From NCBI GenBank assembly GCA_015499995.1, contig JADNRV010000215.1, positions 1-64,000 on the forward strand: a stretch of 64,000 nt of DNA. The letters are read 5' to 3'. The DNA is from Flammula alnicola. Its lineage: Eukaryota; Basidiomycota; Agaricomycetes; Agaricales; Strophariaceae. A model generated the notes under the pieces. That model saw only the letters and a list, made by a program, of their open reading frames with translations, was not told where the DNA came from and did no database searches. Every line of letters starts with the position of its first letter. Positions within the stretch are counted from its first letter, which is position 1. Shown one piece after another: positions 1 to 11,523 of the stretch. Both the position numbers and the translations under genes were made by a program.

Positions 1-277
1 TGAAGCCTGATCAACCTAACATTACCCGGGGCAGATCCACCTGATTCCTACCAGAGAAAATGACGACGATCGTAGCTCCTTACCGCCATCTTACCACTTT
101 CACTGGAGAAAACGGGGCGACTTGAGAGACTAAGCGCTTAGCGATGTCGGGACAATGATGGAAAACTGCTATCTACCTGATCACGTGTATGGATCTAATC
201 ATGCCACGGTTCCACCGTCGTGGATTTATCATTACCGCCTGCCTCAGCCAACCATACACATCTACCCACCACCTCCA

Positions 278-1429
278 ATGGCGCCCAAAAAGCGCAAGTT
301 CTCGGACCTATCTGTGGAGCAAACTTCCCGGATAAAGGGAATTCTTCTTTCCTGCCGTGAGGAATGCGATCAACTTGGCATCGATGAAGAGGACGAGGAC
401 GTGAGGGAGCTGAATCGCATCATCGACAAGTTGACAGATGCGAAGGTGCGTTAGATATAGCCCGAATAATGGGAACTACGGAATGACTGTCTTATAGCAT
501 ACCCCATTTTCTGACGTCCCTCTCCTTACTTTCTGTAGAATGGGCATTAAGATTCAACCTATGGAATGGCGCTCCGACGGTGAGACAGAGGCGAAGACAT
601 ACGGAAATGCGACATTACCCGGAGCCCGGACGGTCGAGGATACGAGAAAGAATATCGACGACGTTCTCAAATACGTGTCCCTTGAGGTTTGATTCTGTTC
701 CTCGATCCTTGTAACCTGCTGATTTTGCCGCAGTCAGAAGCTGGCTGTCGTATCCTCATCAACGCCCTCTTGATCCATGTCGCATCAAACCTTGAGACAC
801 ACGCATCTGGTGTTGTGATTGCTCCGGAATTTCGGGTTGAGGACAAGCTGCTCGGAAGCACGGAAAATGCGTTCGGAGGGGTGGTGGATTATATGCTCGT
901 CTATGGCGACAAGGTTGTGCGAGGTCAGTGTGTGTCACCGCTGCCTGACCCTGTGTCTAACTTCACCTATGTAGATCGAATTATTAAATCGAAAGCTTTC
1001 GCTTTCAGCGACCCTGAGATATACAAATTGCTCAAGTGCAATATCTACGAAGCGAAGCCCGAAGACCTTTTCAACCCCACAACGTCTCTTCCTCAAGCGG
1101 CGATGGCCGCTATCATCAAGGCGCAGGGCCTGCAGTACGTTACTATCTAATATGAGTACGACCTTACGAACATGCCCTTTTAGACTGAAAACCTTTCGAG
1201 GCTGTGTTACTAGCGGCAAGCGGTGGGTATTTTTCGTCTACAATGCGGAGAACCCCGAGCATGGACAAGGCAAAACTGTATATTGGTTGGAGCCAATTCC
1301 TCTAGGGGAACGTCACAATCCAACTGTTAATCTAGAGTTGATTCTTGGCATACTGCGTGACTGGGTAAGTCTGAATTTGGTGACCCCAAGCCCATGTTTG
1401 ACATTTAGAGGGTTATCATGTTAGGTTGA
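278..1429 (+). CDS. PD-(D/E)XK nuclease-like protein, multi-exon
   Basis: I see six exons: 278-445, 539-686, 734-923, 975-1134, 1184-1364 and 1409-1429, with stop TGA at 1427-1429. From ATG 540 to the stop all splice phases agree (232 aa). The product has GVVDYMLVYGD followed by NIYEAKPED, a D...ExK arrangement like the PD-(D/E)XK nuclease fold. SLPQAAMAAIIKAQ then VTSGKRWVFF follow, as in nuclease-like proteins I recall from basidiomycete genomes. The first exon starts MAPKKRKFSD, which resembles a nuclear localisation signal. Its junction to exon 2 is out of phase by my reading, so exon 1 may use another donor, belong to an alternative start, or mark a frameshift. An in-frame ATG at 155 would add 41 residues. 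Catalysis is inferred from motif spacing only. The fold call is moderately sure; the 5' end is uncertain. Confidence 0.6.
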
Positions 1430-1652
1430 ACATGGCCATGACAATCACCTACGCTTTTTCGAGTACCTAATGTGACCTTCTCTTCTTGCACTTCGAATTT
1501 TTCCTATAATTTTCATGGATATCGCCCAATAACTCGCAATAAATACCCTATTCCCAGTGATCGTGGAACACTTGGTTTTGAGTAACACAAGGGGCAAACC
1601 TTGGGGCGGTCCATTTTGGACCGCCCTTGAGCTATGATAGGTAGGAGGAGAA

Positions 1653-3780
1653 AATGCAACGCGAGTTGCATTAGGAGGAAGTAGTTGGGCAGGGTTATCA
1701 GACCGGTCTTGGGGTGCGAGGACTCGGGAACGCATCAAGGCAGCGCCGAGCAGTATGGCGTCGTAGGCAAGGTTTTGGTTGGATTGAGTCGCATATACTC
1801 TATTATATGGTCATGCACAGCCATGAGATAATCTAATCTAATCTACGCACTGCACTACAGTGGGTAACATGGAGATCGTTAACGAAAATCTGTCCTTGAC
1901 ACGAGTCTGATAATGCTCTGTCATTGACATGACGTGGTTCGAAAAACGGAAGTTGCTATTGATATCTGCCTTATTATTACCACCCCTCTCTTCGATTCCT
2001 CCTTAAGGAACGCACCGACCTCACCCGTCCTCAGCTCCAACAGAGACCCAAACGGACGAAGACGGATGCCAAGGGAGACCCATGAATTTCCATTGCTCAA
2101 GGGGATTGGAATATCGGGTTTCTGTGTGCGTCTCTCGGGCAAGAAGATGTTGAACCACCAGAGACCCTCTAAAGCAGAATCAATGATTTAATACGGTAAG
2201 CGATGGCGGATCGTGCACGATCATGGAGATGGAGGTCCCAGAAGAGGACGATCGACCTCCCGCCTGACATCCAGCATCTCCGTGTAGAAGGTCAACATCT
2301 ATATTTTCGCCTGGCATGCTACTTGTAGATACGCCATGCAGGAGCGGGAAGACTTGGGGGTAAGAAACGGTGACAAGTTCAGCCAGCGCATGCCATTCCG
2401 ACGAGCTTCATGCGCGCTGGGGGAGAATAGGACGCCACGTTGATGGCGAAGCTGCTGACGATCGGGGCGAGCGAGGATATGGAGAGGTGAGGATGAGAGG
2501 AGGATTATAATATCGATAGACGTACTATGCATTTTCTGCCATTGTAAGGGGATGTATCTGACGAGTTATACTGCAGACAGAAAGATCGAAACTCTGTAGG
2601 AATGCGGAAAGGGTAAAGAAAGTTAGTGCGCGTTTTCACGTCCGAATGGCTTCTTGCACATTATTTTACGAATGCAGAGGCCAAGGGGAGAATGGGAGGG
2701 CGCTGTGAGGCGCTGTGACTTCAGTGAGCTGGCAGAGAGGAAGTGGCGACGGATCAAAGCCCTGTCGGGATGCATCACAGCTGTGGCCGCACACACGGTA
2801 TTGAGAGGGTCGATTAAAGTGGAAAGAGAACCCTGACCATGCGTTGGGCTCGATGTGGCGAGGGAGAGCGAGAGGAAAGGGGCTAGGGTGGCGATCGACT
2901 CATTGGCGGTAACCAGGAAGAAAGAGAAGATTGGATGCGAGCTGACACGGAAACTGCTTAAGACTCAAAAACAGGGGAGAGAAGATACGTTCAAGCTTAC
3001 CATTTCACGCCTTAATAGCTCAATGCCCAACAAGCCTCGTGCCCCACAGACGCATGGGTTCCATCCGCCCTCCCAGTCTTCAGATAACGTTTTCGCGTTT
3101 ATCGCCAGGATGCATGAACACGGGTATGTTGTTTAGAGGACCGTCTATCAGCAGTGCAGAGTTTGTCTCGTCAGCTATACGAGAGAGTGGAAAGGATAAT
3201 CGATAACCGATATCGATAAAGGTATGGCTACGTACCTGGCACTGTACATGCGTCCGATGGGTCAATAAGGAAGAAAGAGACGGGCAGAGTTTCTACACTG
3301 CAGACAGGAAGATCGAAACCTCGTAAGACTCGAAGGCGTGGCAAGGATGGGGTAAGATAGCTTTGAGCATACATACCTTGTAGTCTTTACATCTCAATGA
3401 CTTTGTACCTTCCTCGAACGAATGCGCGGGGTGCGGGGCCAAGGGAAGAAATGATAAATGATTTGAGTCAAGCAGGCGTCAAGTATTCTATTAGCCAGCA
3501 GAGAGCCATGGAGGAAATCTTGGAGATTGAGGTAGGAGGAAAGAAGGCCAGGGCGGATGCGATAGGTGGTCGTGGTCAATGAAGCAGGTGATGATCTAGT
3601 TCGTGGTAAGGTGAGGCAGTGTCCACATAGCGGAGATTCAAATACTATGAGGACTTTTCTGCCTTACCGAGATTCTACTGCACACACGCCTCGGTGATAT
3701 TCCACGCTCTTGCTGAGATATGTAACTATCTGTTGACTGTACAGACTGACCTTCTTGGGGGTGTCTAGAAATGCTCTGTG
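1653..3780. repeat. Anonymous direct duplication, copy a
   Basis: This stretch has no convincing gene. It is a diverged direct copy of 9700-11267 plus 15975-16290. Shared landmarks are a GCGAGTTGCAT-type start near 1655 and 9705, a TAATC-rich run near 1835 and 9860, a GATCGAAAC motif with TAAGACTC, and the paired sentences around 2855-3140 and 10444-10740. Reading frames of 60-93 codons run through it, but they are only partly kept between copies. A third, more decayed relative of its middle section is visible around 9540-9650. I cannot name the element. The 1430-1652 stretch before it shows nothing recognisable. Confidence 0.65.
3577..3585. other. Paralogous empty target site CAATGAAGC
   Basis: In copy a of the direct duplication the sequence reads CAATGAAGC once, followed by AGGTGA. 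In copy b the same 9-mer occurs at 11268-11276 and again at 15966-15974, on both sides of element X. Position 3577-3585 is therefore the pre-insertion state, and it independently fixes the element ends and the 9-bp target duplication. Confidence 0.85.
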
Positions 3781-3786
3781 TTAAAT

Positions 3787-5626
3787 GGGCTAGAGGATAT
3801 CCGCGTGCACGAGCGTGCGTGGCGTGCTTGGCGTGCTTAGCGTGGCACGCCAATGCACGCAACTGCACGCTCTTACATAGGCCATGGTACTACTTGAAAA
3901 AAGAAATAGGCTGCTATAAAGTGTACATGTACCTATAAAAATGTGAGGATGTTCTATCCTGTACCTACTCTCTTGTTATTTCGCCGAGAGATCATATATG
4001 AGCATCAAAATGCCTGCCTTTTGAAACACATAAGCACGCAGATGCACGCAGGTGCACGCATGTGAATTTTAAAGATTTTAGCGTGCCACGCTCACGCACG
4101 CTTACACATCATGACGCACGCTCACGCACGCTCGCACGCCAATTGGGCATGCGTTCACACGCTTATAGCACGCTCGCACGCCAATTGAGCACGCGTGCGC
4201 ACGCTTGTAGCACGCTCATCAGCATGCTCGCGCACGTTTATAGCACGCTCGTGCATGCTCAGAGCATACTCATAGCATGCACATGGAGAAACCCAGGTAG
4301 ATGTGGGGGGAAATTGTACTCAGTATTCATGTTCTCATAATCGAGAGAGATTGTCTTTGTTAGTGATTGTCAGGGGTTTGAAAACCCGCAGGGGTTTTGG
4401 GTAGGGTATGCTGGGGTAAGGGTAAGGGTTGAGATTTCTGTACCCTTGGAATACCCCTACCCCCAGCAGGGGTCAGGGGTTTTGCCAAGAGAAATTTTTT
4501 GATTTTTTTGCACACCAAAGATGTCCAAAAAATATTTATTTTATATCTTTTTACAAGATTTTGTCTCCAAACTTGGCTTACTGTACAAGATAACACTGTA
4601 AATAACACAATCAACTAATTTATTTAATTTAATTGAGTAGTAAATAATATTTAAAACACTTTTCAATCAATTTTAATAGGTATACCCTCCAAAATATTAA
4701 ATACCCCTGGGTTTTCAGAAACCCTTACCCAAACCCCTCAAAACCCTTACCCCTGGTGGAGGGTAAGGGTTTTGGTGGGTAAGGGTAAGGGTACAGCTGA
4801 AATACCCCAGGGTTACCCCTGACAATCCCTAGTCTTTGTGCAAATGTATCTTCGACTAACTTGTGGCCCTGAATACATGCAACTTGGTGAGTAATATGCT
4901 CTCATATTTCTCCTACTGTACCATTTCATTCAATTCGTCCGTCACAAAGTGATAGGGATGATTATGACCATTGACACTATCAAACAGCCAAAGATCCCAG
5001 AAATTACCAAAGAATGACTAATGCCCAGGCTGAAAAGAAGGAATAAAATGAAACCTACCAATACAGCACCATAGATAATATATACTTATATTTTGTTCCT
5101 CTGTACTGTTCTCCTCTGAAATTACACAAAACTTGTTCATATATGTACAGCATAATTATATAGAACAGGACACAAATGTCAAAAAGATCAATGCATTGAT
5201 CTGTGTGAAGAGATGCGCCGCACGCCAAAAGGGTTGAGCATGCTGAGCATGGCACGCACTGCACGCTAAAAGGGCTGAGCGTGCTGAGCGTGGCACGCAT
5301 CGCACGCCAAAAGGGGTGAGCGTGCTGAGCGTGGCACGCATCGCACGCCAAAAGGGGTGAGCGTGATGAGCGTGGCACGCTCAGGCACGCTTGTGCACGC
5401 TCAAGGCATGCCGATTTTCTCTTGCCCATATAAAGCAGCACGCGAAAAGCGACACAGATCGATGCATGGCACGCAACAATCTGAGCAAAGAGAAGCGCCG
5501 CACGCTAATAGGTTTTAGCGTGCTGAGCGTGGCACGCACTACACGCTAAAAGGGCTAAGCGTGCCTGAGCTTGCCACGCTCAGGCACGCTTGTGCACGCT
5601 CAAGGCACGCCGATTTTCTCTTGCCC
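3787..5626. mobile_element. Element X copy 1: GCACGC-rich TIR element, rearranged
   Basis: It begins GGGCTAGAGGATATC, a diverged form of the GGGCAAGAGAAAAT terminus of other X copies, and ends with the inverted form (...TTTTCTCTTGCCC) at 5626. A second terminus is present at 5427, followed by about 200 bp repeating the right subterminal part, so the right end is duplicated. Both halves are dense in GCACGC/GCGTGC words, with a non-repetitive AT-rich centre. A 471-bp hAT-like MITE is nested at 4361-4831. I find no matching 9-bp target duplication (GTGTTAAAT on the left, GATTTTCAG or ATATAAAGC on the right), which fits a rearranged copy. There is no transposase ORF, so it is non-autonomous. Confidence 0.75.
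4361..4831. mobile_element. hAT-like MITE with 8-bp TSD GTCTTTGT
   Basis: The left end TAGTGATTGTCAGGGGT and the inverted right end TAGGGATTGTCAGGGGT match at 16 of 17 bases. Direct copies of GTCTTTGT flank it at 4353-4360 and 4832-4839. The related X copy at 15411-15430 reads through this point with a single GTCTTTGT, which is the empty site. An 8-bp TSD with TAG-starting TIRs is typical of hAT elements. The subterminal regions carry repeated GGTAAGGG and CCCTTACC words, and the centre is AT-rich. No transposase is encoded. Confidence 0.85.
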
Positions 5627-8060
5627 GATTTTCAGGACGTAGCTCGACGACAGAACGTTATAGCTTTTCTGCGAAGTTTGTTGTCTGGTGGGTAGTTGGA
5701 CTAAAATAAAATAAAACTCTTGTCTTATTCGTGACTCGTCTAGTTGCGTCTGTATCTAGATACGTCCCTGTATTGTATCATTTCATCCACACAGGTGGAC
5801 AACATGTATGTACATACGTACTTTCACGGCACTAAATTGTTACGCACGCAGGAAAAAGGAGTCCGGGAGTGCTCGTAGGTTATGATTTATGACCGTCGAA
5901 AGTCTAGGCAAGCGGGGCAGGAGAACTTTGGAAGGCAGAATTGGGGGAAAGATCCAGGTCGAACATTACATGTAAATGAGCAAGGACACGGCCAAAGAAA
6001 GCCGAACGCAATGACCCGACCTGGAAGCACTCAAAATACGATATCCTCGACAGCAGAAAGCGAAATGCCATTCTTCCATTCTCTAGACAGACCCTCAATT
6101 CCATTGAGAATCGCGGCGTGTAACATAGATCGTCCTGAATGACGATGATGACGAGCCGCCTCCTGCCTGACACCCGGCATCATACCGGATAACACAGGTC
6201 GCTCAAGGGCTAGGTAGGGTGACGGACCACACATGCGCTCTGGTGAGATTCGACCTCCTTCACTGAATGATAGTCTTGTCTTTGTATTCACGATCTAATA
6301 TTACACGGTTTCGGCATCAGAGACGTATGCATTGGCCATGGATATTTTCGTGAAAGGGACGTCTTGTGAGAGCTCGACATCAATACACCACTATCGAGCG
6401 AAGGAGAAAAAGAAATGAGGAGGAACTCACGACATAATTCCCCCACTCGACAACAGGATACCATTCTTCCGCAGGGGGGTGTGTCTTAGAGTGTTCCGAG
6501 AGCGGCATTTCTCATCAACAGTGTCTACTAAGTATAGGTCAGAAGAATGGAGCACGAATGCTATACGGCAGAATCAGTTATGTAACTGTCGGGAATGTAG
6601 GTAATAATCGTGCACCAAGGGCATTGATTTCGTTATCGGCATACCGTAGACGGCATCCTTGAAACCCTCGAAACTTCAGTCAGGTGCTGGTAGCGATCTC
6701 ATTAAAGTGATCATGCATTGCTTGCGCAAAAAATGCCTTCGAGTTCTATAATTCCAGAACCCCGATGAGCCGCCCGCGAAGATCAAAGTCAACCGTACAA
6801 TGGGTGGCAATTAATGGAGTGAAAAAGAAACATTTTCGCGATAAGCGTGGGCCGTATCTCGTTCTACTGAAAGAGGCATTGAAGCTGTGACGTGGAGGAG
6901 GATAAGTCGGACGCCCCGCCAAACCTCCGTGCATCGGCATGTCACATGATATTCAGATTTACGCATGGAAGTTGGGATGAGAGAGAACTTCAGAAGAGAA
7001 AATCCTTGGGAAATCCGGTTACTTTAATACTTATACCAAACGCTATGTGAAAATGACTTTCGACCTTCGAGATCATGGGGCATTTGGAACTCAGCACACT
7101 GCGCTCAAGCTTTGAGGCCGAGGCGTTATTTATCTCAACCTCTGGCATTACTACTGGAAGTCATCTGCCAGTGTCTTGGAAAGGCGACGTTATTTATGGC
7201 TGGTATTTGTTTACTACGTTAGATCCCCGAATAGTTTTGTTTGTTCAGTTTGAGCTCATGGCGACGAATTAGTATGTATGCCAAACCATATCATGTCCGG
7301 AAATAATCTTCTTGTGACGAACTGCACGGAGAATGAGAGTGGCCATTCAAAGGGGAGTATCAAAAGTAATTTAAATACCATACCTAAAAGTCGTCGTGTC
7401 CCTGAAGCAATAGGACCCCGGTAGAATTACAATAGGATACTATTCGAATTTCGAAGCGCGATCATATAAAACAAACGTAGCAAGCCTCTGGGATGATAGG
7501 ATTGCCATCGAGTAAATTCTACATGCACTGTAATAACATAGAATGCGGCCTCAAGTAACTCCTCACTGAAGCAAATGATAGAGTGAGAATAGGATACATT
7601 AAAATCCACTCACATAGAATGAAGGCCAAACTGCAATCTACAATCAATTCTATCGGCCGTTGAAATCGTTGATAGAATTAATTCTACGACATTCGGTAGG
7701 TGCTCTCATGGTGACCATGTTCCAAGCTCTCGATCTGATGGCCGAGGTAGGTGGATCACGAAGTTTAGAACATTTTTTACATGAACTCAACTCCACGTCG
7801 TTCAAGGCAATGCTCCCTCAATCCCTCTCTAAATCAAGTAGCCGTGTAGGAGAGCCTGAGACCATGATGCTTCCTGATTCCCTCTCGTGAGAACGGCCTT
7901 TCAAGCTCACGACCAAATGTCCGTAGCAGGTGGATCACGAAGTTCAGAACGGGGTGCATGTCCTTGGCGCAGTGATATTGCCGCTTGTTCGGAACCATGA
8001 CCTTCCAGAGTGCTCACGGGGAAACCTTTGCGTTCAAGGGAATGGTCCTGACCCTAGAGG
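5627..8060. other. Stretch with no supported gene
   Basis: Open frames here are short (60-90 codons), overlap on both strands and show no family signature. Around 5640-5760 the sequence weakly resembles the 3' flank of NACHT gene 2 (shared words such as CGACGACAGAA and CTAGTTGCGTCT), so a very decayed flank copy is possible. A 25-bp sentence (GGTGGATCACGAAGTT) occurs twice, near 7750 and 7925. I see no promoter or RNA gene that I can defend. Confidence 0.4.
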
Positions 8061-8080
8061 CAAGGTCTGAAAGAAAACGC

Positions 8081-8087
8081 ATAAATA
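8081..8087 (+). promoter_or_regulatory. TATA-like box upstream of the secreted-protein gene
   Basis: ATAAATA lies about 150 bp before the ATG at 8238. A likely 5'-UTR intron (GTTAGC near 8139 to TTTAG near 8217) lies between them, which would place the transcription start roughly 30 bp downstream of the box. The position and context support it; the sequence alone does not prove use. Confidence 0.4.
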
Positions 8088-8237
8088 CCTGTCCCTCTGC
8101 AGCTTTTTCACTCAGTTCCTCTTCCTACATTCGATCAGGTTAGCATTCTTTCCAAGAATCCTGTTCATCCTGTCATATAACCTTCAACTCACTCCACTTT
8201 TTTTTCGGTCATTTAGAAGCTACGCCATCTCACCATA

Positions 8238-8622
8238 ATGCAATTCAACGTTGTCTTCATTGCCACCGCTCTCCTTGCTTCCGCCTCTCTGGCGATGTCC
8301 GCCACAGTCACTGGCTTCGCTGGGGCGGGCTGCACTGGTACTAAGGGCCAGAGTTTCCAAGTGCCGTCTGGAGAATGTTTCAGTTTGGGAAGCGGCTCGA
8401 CGAAGTCATTCAGCTATTCTGGTGTCCCCAGTGAAATCGAGTTCTACATTTCTGGCGGTGGCCACGATTCTTGCACCAATGGTCCGAGCTTGGTGCTTGG
8501 TGGCGGCTCTGGATGTGCAACCGCGCCTGCCGGGTAAGCTCTGAGTGAACTTTTTTGATGGGGTGGAACTAATGATGTTTGTTGGTGGTAGATTTAATTG
8601 GGAGAGCCTTGCGGTCTTTTAA
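8238..8622 (+). CDS. Small secreted protein, 108 aa, one intron
   Basis: Exon 1 (8238-8533) and exon 2 (8592-8622) flank a 58-bp GTAAGC...TAG intron; the split glycine codon keeps frame and TAA ends the gene at 8620-8622. The product starts MQFNVVFIATALLASASLAM, a clear secretion signal probably cleaved near SLAMSA. The mature part is about 88 residues, rich in Gly and Ser, with four cysteines (GAGCTGT, GECFS, HDSCTNG, GSGCAT), suggesting two disulfides. It ends FNWESLAVF. It resembles the small Cys-containing secreted proteins abundant in basidiomycetes. I do not recognise a named family and infer no function. A TATA-like box and a 5'-UTR intron lie upstream. Without splicing the frame would end after only a few more codons. 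Confidence 0.8.
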
Positions 8623-8771
8623 ATCTCTAGTGGTAGTCGCCACAGAGACAGCTCTCGGTTCCATCAGTCTTGATATGTGAAGTGATGTGTATCGAATTGT
8701 AATTGCTCAAGGGATTTGTCAAATAAAACTGTTTTTTGAGATATGATGCTATCTGGGCACAGGTGTTTGGC

Positions 8772-8887
8772 AGTGAGGCGTGAGTGCGTGAGTGTGAGTG
8801 AGTGTGTGCGTGAGTGGTGCGTGCAAGCGAGTGAGTGGTGAGTGGAGGTGAGTGAGTGGTGCGTGCAAGTGAGTGAGTGGGTGAGTG
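8772..8887. repeat. GTGAGTGAGTG low-complexity tract
   Basis: About 115 bp built from GAGTG/GTGAG units, with a slightly higher-order repeat GGTGCGTGCAAG(C/T)GAGTGAGTG occurring twice. Open frames across it on the minus strand (Thr/His/Ser/Leu-rich) are products of the repeat, not genes. Confidence 0.85.
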
Positions 8888-8890
8888 ACG

Positions 8891-9699
8891 CCATGAGTGC
8901 GCGTTGATTCTGTGAGCAGGCTGAAACTGAAAAGGATATGTGGGGTGGAGTCGGTGAGAAGGTGGAGAATTGAGAAGACAAATTGGACATACCATCGAGA
9001 GCGGCGGCGTGTTAGTATTTCTAATAGCATATAGTGTCGTTGACGACGCTCCCGATGCCCAAGCCCGTCAAAAATAAGAGCCATTCTATGTGCATACAAT
9101 AGCTTTTGATCGGATTCGTGCGCAGGACTGGACAGGTTGGGGATTCGGCGGAGGCTTCATGATGAAGGGCACGCGGCAAAGATGAGTCTAGGTCAGAGCT
9201 TGAGGAGCCTGAGGTTGAAGGAGAGGCGCAAGGCGAGAGAAAGCGGTTAAGCAAGCCTTCGTTTTACGAGGATAGGTAGGCTCGAGTGAGGATATGGTGA
9301 GGTAAGGAATGAGTCAGAGTGAGGAAGATGAAGCTAAGGGTAAGCTGACATCTGCTGATAGCAAGATGTGCTGGAGTTGCGTCGTCTGTGAGCTCGCAGA
9401 GGAGAGGCGGCGAAGGGTTAATGGCGCTGCCAAGATGCACAGCCGCGGCCACGGGTAGGGGCTTGAGAAGGCCGAATTGAAGTCGAAGGAGAACGTTGAC
9501 TACGCGTTGGGATGGATGTGGCAAAGTAGACCGAGGGCAAAGGGATTAGAGTAGCGATCAAACCATAGTAGGGTTACCAGGGAGAAAGGGGGGATAGGAT
9601 ACTGGGCGGCACAGAAACTGCGTAAGACTCATGAACAGGGGGCACAAAGACAGCACGATCGAAACGTCGTAAGACTGGAGACGCGGCTAAAATAGAAAC
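8891..9699. other. No supported gene; decayed repeat at the right end
   Basis: Short overlapping frames on the minus strand only. From about 9540 the text resembles the central part of the direct duplication (ACAGAAACTGCGTAAGACTCATGAACAGGGG against 2950-2985 and 10545-10580), so it is a third, degenerate member. Confidence 0.4.
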
Positions 9700-11267
9700 G
9701 GCAACGCGAGTTGCATCAGGAGGAAGTAGCTGGGCGGGGTTATCAGACTGGTGGGCGCGAGGGCTCCGGAACGCGTCAAGGCAGCGCCGTGCAGCGAGGC
9801 AAGGTTTTGGTTAGATTGAGTCGCATATATTGTCATGCATAGCCACAGGTTAATCTAATCTAATCTACGCGCTGCCAGACTTACTAACTACTTGTACAAC
9901 GAGGAGTTCAGGTCGACCTGTCGATATCAACCGTCGATCTTCATACCTGAGCCTTTCCGACTCTGGTGAAGGTGATGAGTTCAGCTGGCGCATGTCATTC
10001 CGAGCTTCGTGCGCGCTCGGGAGAAAAGTTAGAGAAGGGCATGTTGGCGGCGAAGCCGCTGAGGATCGGTGCGAGCGAGGATATGGAGAGGTGAGGATGA
10101 GAGGAGGATACTAATATCGATGGACGTACAATGCATTTTCTGCCACTGTACGGGCACGCATCTGACAAGTTACACTGCAGACAGAAAGATCGAAACTTCG
10201 TAAGAATGCGCAAAGTGCGAAGAAAGCTAGTGCGAGTTTCTCACATCCGAATGGCTTCTCGCACCTTGTTTTACTAATGCACAGGCCAAGGGAAGAACGG
10301 GCGGGCGCTGTGAGGCGCTGTGTCTTCTGCGAGCTGGCAGAGAGGAAGTGGTGACGGTTCAGAGCCCTGTCGGGATGCATCACAGCCGTGGCCACACGTA
10401 GGGTTTTGAGAGGGTCGATTGAGGTGGAAGGAGAACATTAACCATGCGTTGGGCTCGACGTGGCAAGGGAGAGCGAGGCGAAGGGGCAAGGGTAGCGATC
10501 GACTCATTGTCGGTAACCAAGAAGAAAGAGAAGATAGGATGCGAGCTAATACGGAAACTGCATAAGACTCAGAAACAGGGGAGAAAAGATATGTTCAAGC
10601 CTACCTTTTCACATCTCAACAGCTCATTACCCTCCTCACCAAGTCTCGTGCACCATAGATGCACGGGTTCCATCCGACGCTCCCTCCCAGTCGCCAGATA
10701 ACATTTTTGCACATATCTCCGGGATGCACGAACACGGGTATGTTGTGCAGAGGATTATCTATCAGCAGTGCAGAGTTTGTCTCGTTAGCGATACGAGAGG
10801 TGGAGGCCCGATGTTCCACGAAGATTGGTGGAAGCGAGGATATGCTGCGGTGAGAATTGAGTCAGAGTGGGGAAGGTAATCGATAACCGATATCGATAAA
10901 GAGATGGTTATGTACCTGCCGCTGTACATGTGTCCAACAGGTCAAAGGGCTTCTACGCACGCTGCAGACAGGAAAATCGAAACCTCGTAAGACTCGAAGA
11001 CATGGCAAGGATGGGGTACGATAGGTCCGAGCGTACATACCTTGTAGTCTTTTACATCTCGATGACTTTGTACCTTCATCGATCGAATGCACGGGTGCCG
11101 GGCCAAAGGAAGAAATGATCTGAGCCAAGCAGGTGTCGTGTATTCTGTTAGCCGTGTATTCTGTTAGCTGGCAGAAGAGGGCTGGAAGAGAGCCAGCGAG
11201 GATATCTTGGAGATTAATGGAGGAAAGGACGCCAAGGCGAGTTGCGATAGGACGTGGTTGAGCATTA
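9700..11267. repeat. Anonymous direct duplication, copy b
   Basis: Diverged copy of 1653-3576 in the same orientation, with indels. It is split at 11268 by insertion of element X and resumes at 15975 beyond the second copy of the 9-bp target. The continued homology on both sides of the element (for example GGTAAGGTGAGG near 3607 and 16079, CACACGCCTC near 3683 and 16131) shows the duplication is older than the insertion. No gene supported. Confidence 0.65.
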
Positions 11268-11523
11268 CAATGAAGCGGGCTAGAGGATATCCGCATGCAC
11301 GAGCGTGCGTGGCGTGCTTGGCGTGCTTAGCGTGGCACGCCAATGCACGCAACTGCATGCTCTTACATAGGCCATGGTACTACTTGAAAAAAGAAATAGG
11401 CTGCTATAAAGTGTACATGTACCTATAAAAATGTGAGGATGTTCTATCCTGTACCTACTCTCTTGTTATTTCGCCGAGAGATCATATATGAGCATCAAAA
11501 TGCCTGCCTTTTGAAACACATAA

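Noticed and set aside
4420..4800. Internal telomere repeats
   Set aside because: The unit is TAAGGG rather than TTAGGG and lies inside a TIR/TSD-bounded MITE.
5200..5626. Regular GCACGC repeats that look array-like
   Set aside because: Not a CRISPR: no constant repeat-spacer length, eukaryotic context, and the words belong to the subterminal parts of element X.
8627..9099. Thr/His/Ser-rich minus-strand frames
   Set aside because: They are translations of the GTGAG low-complexity tract.
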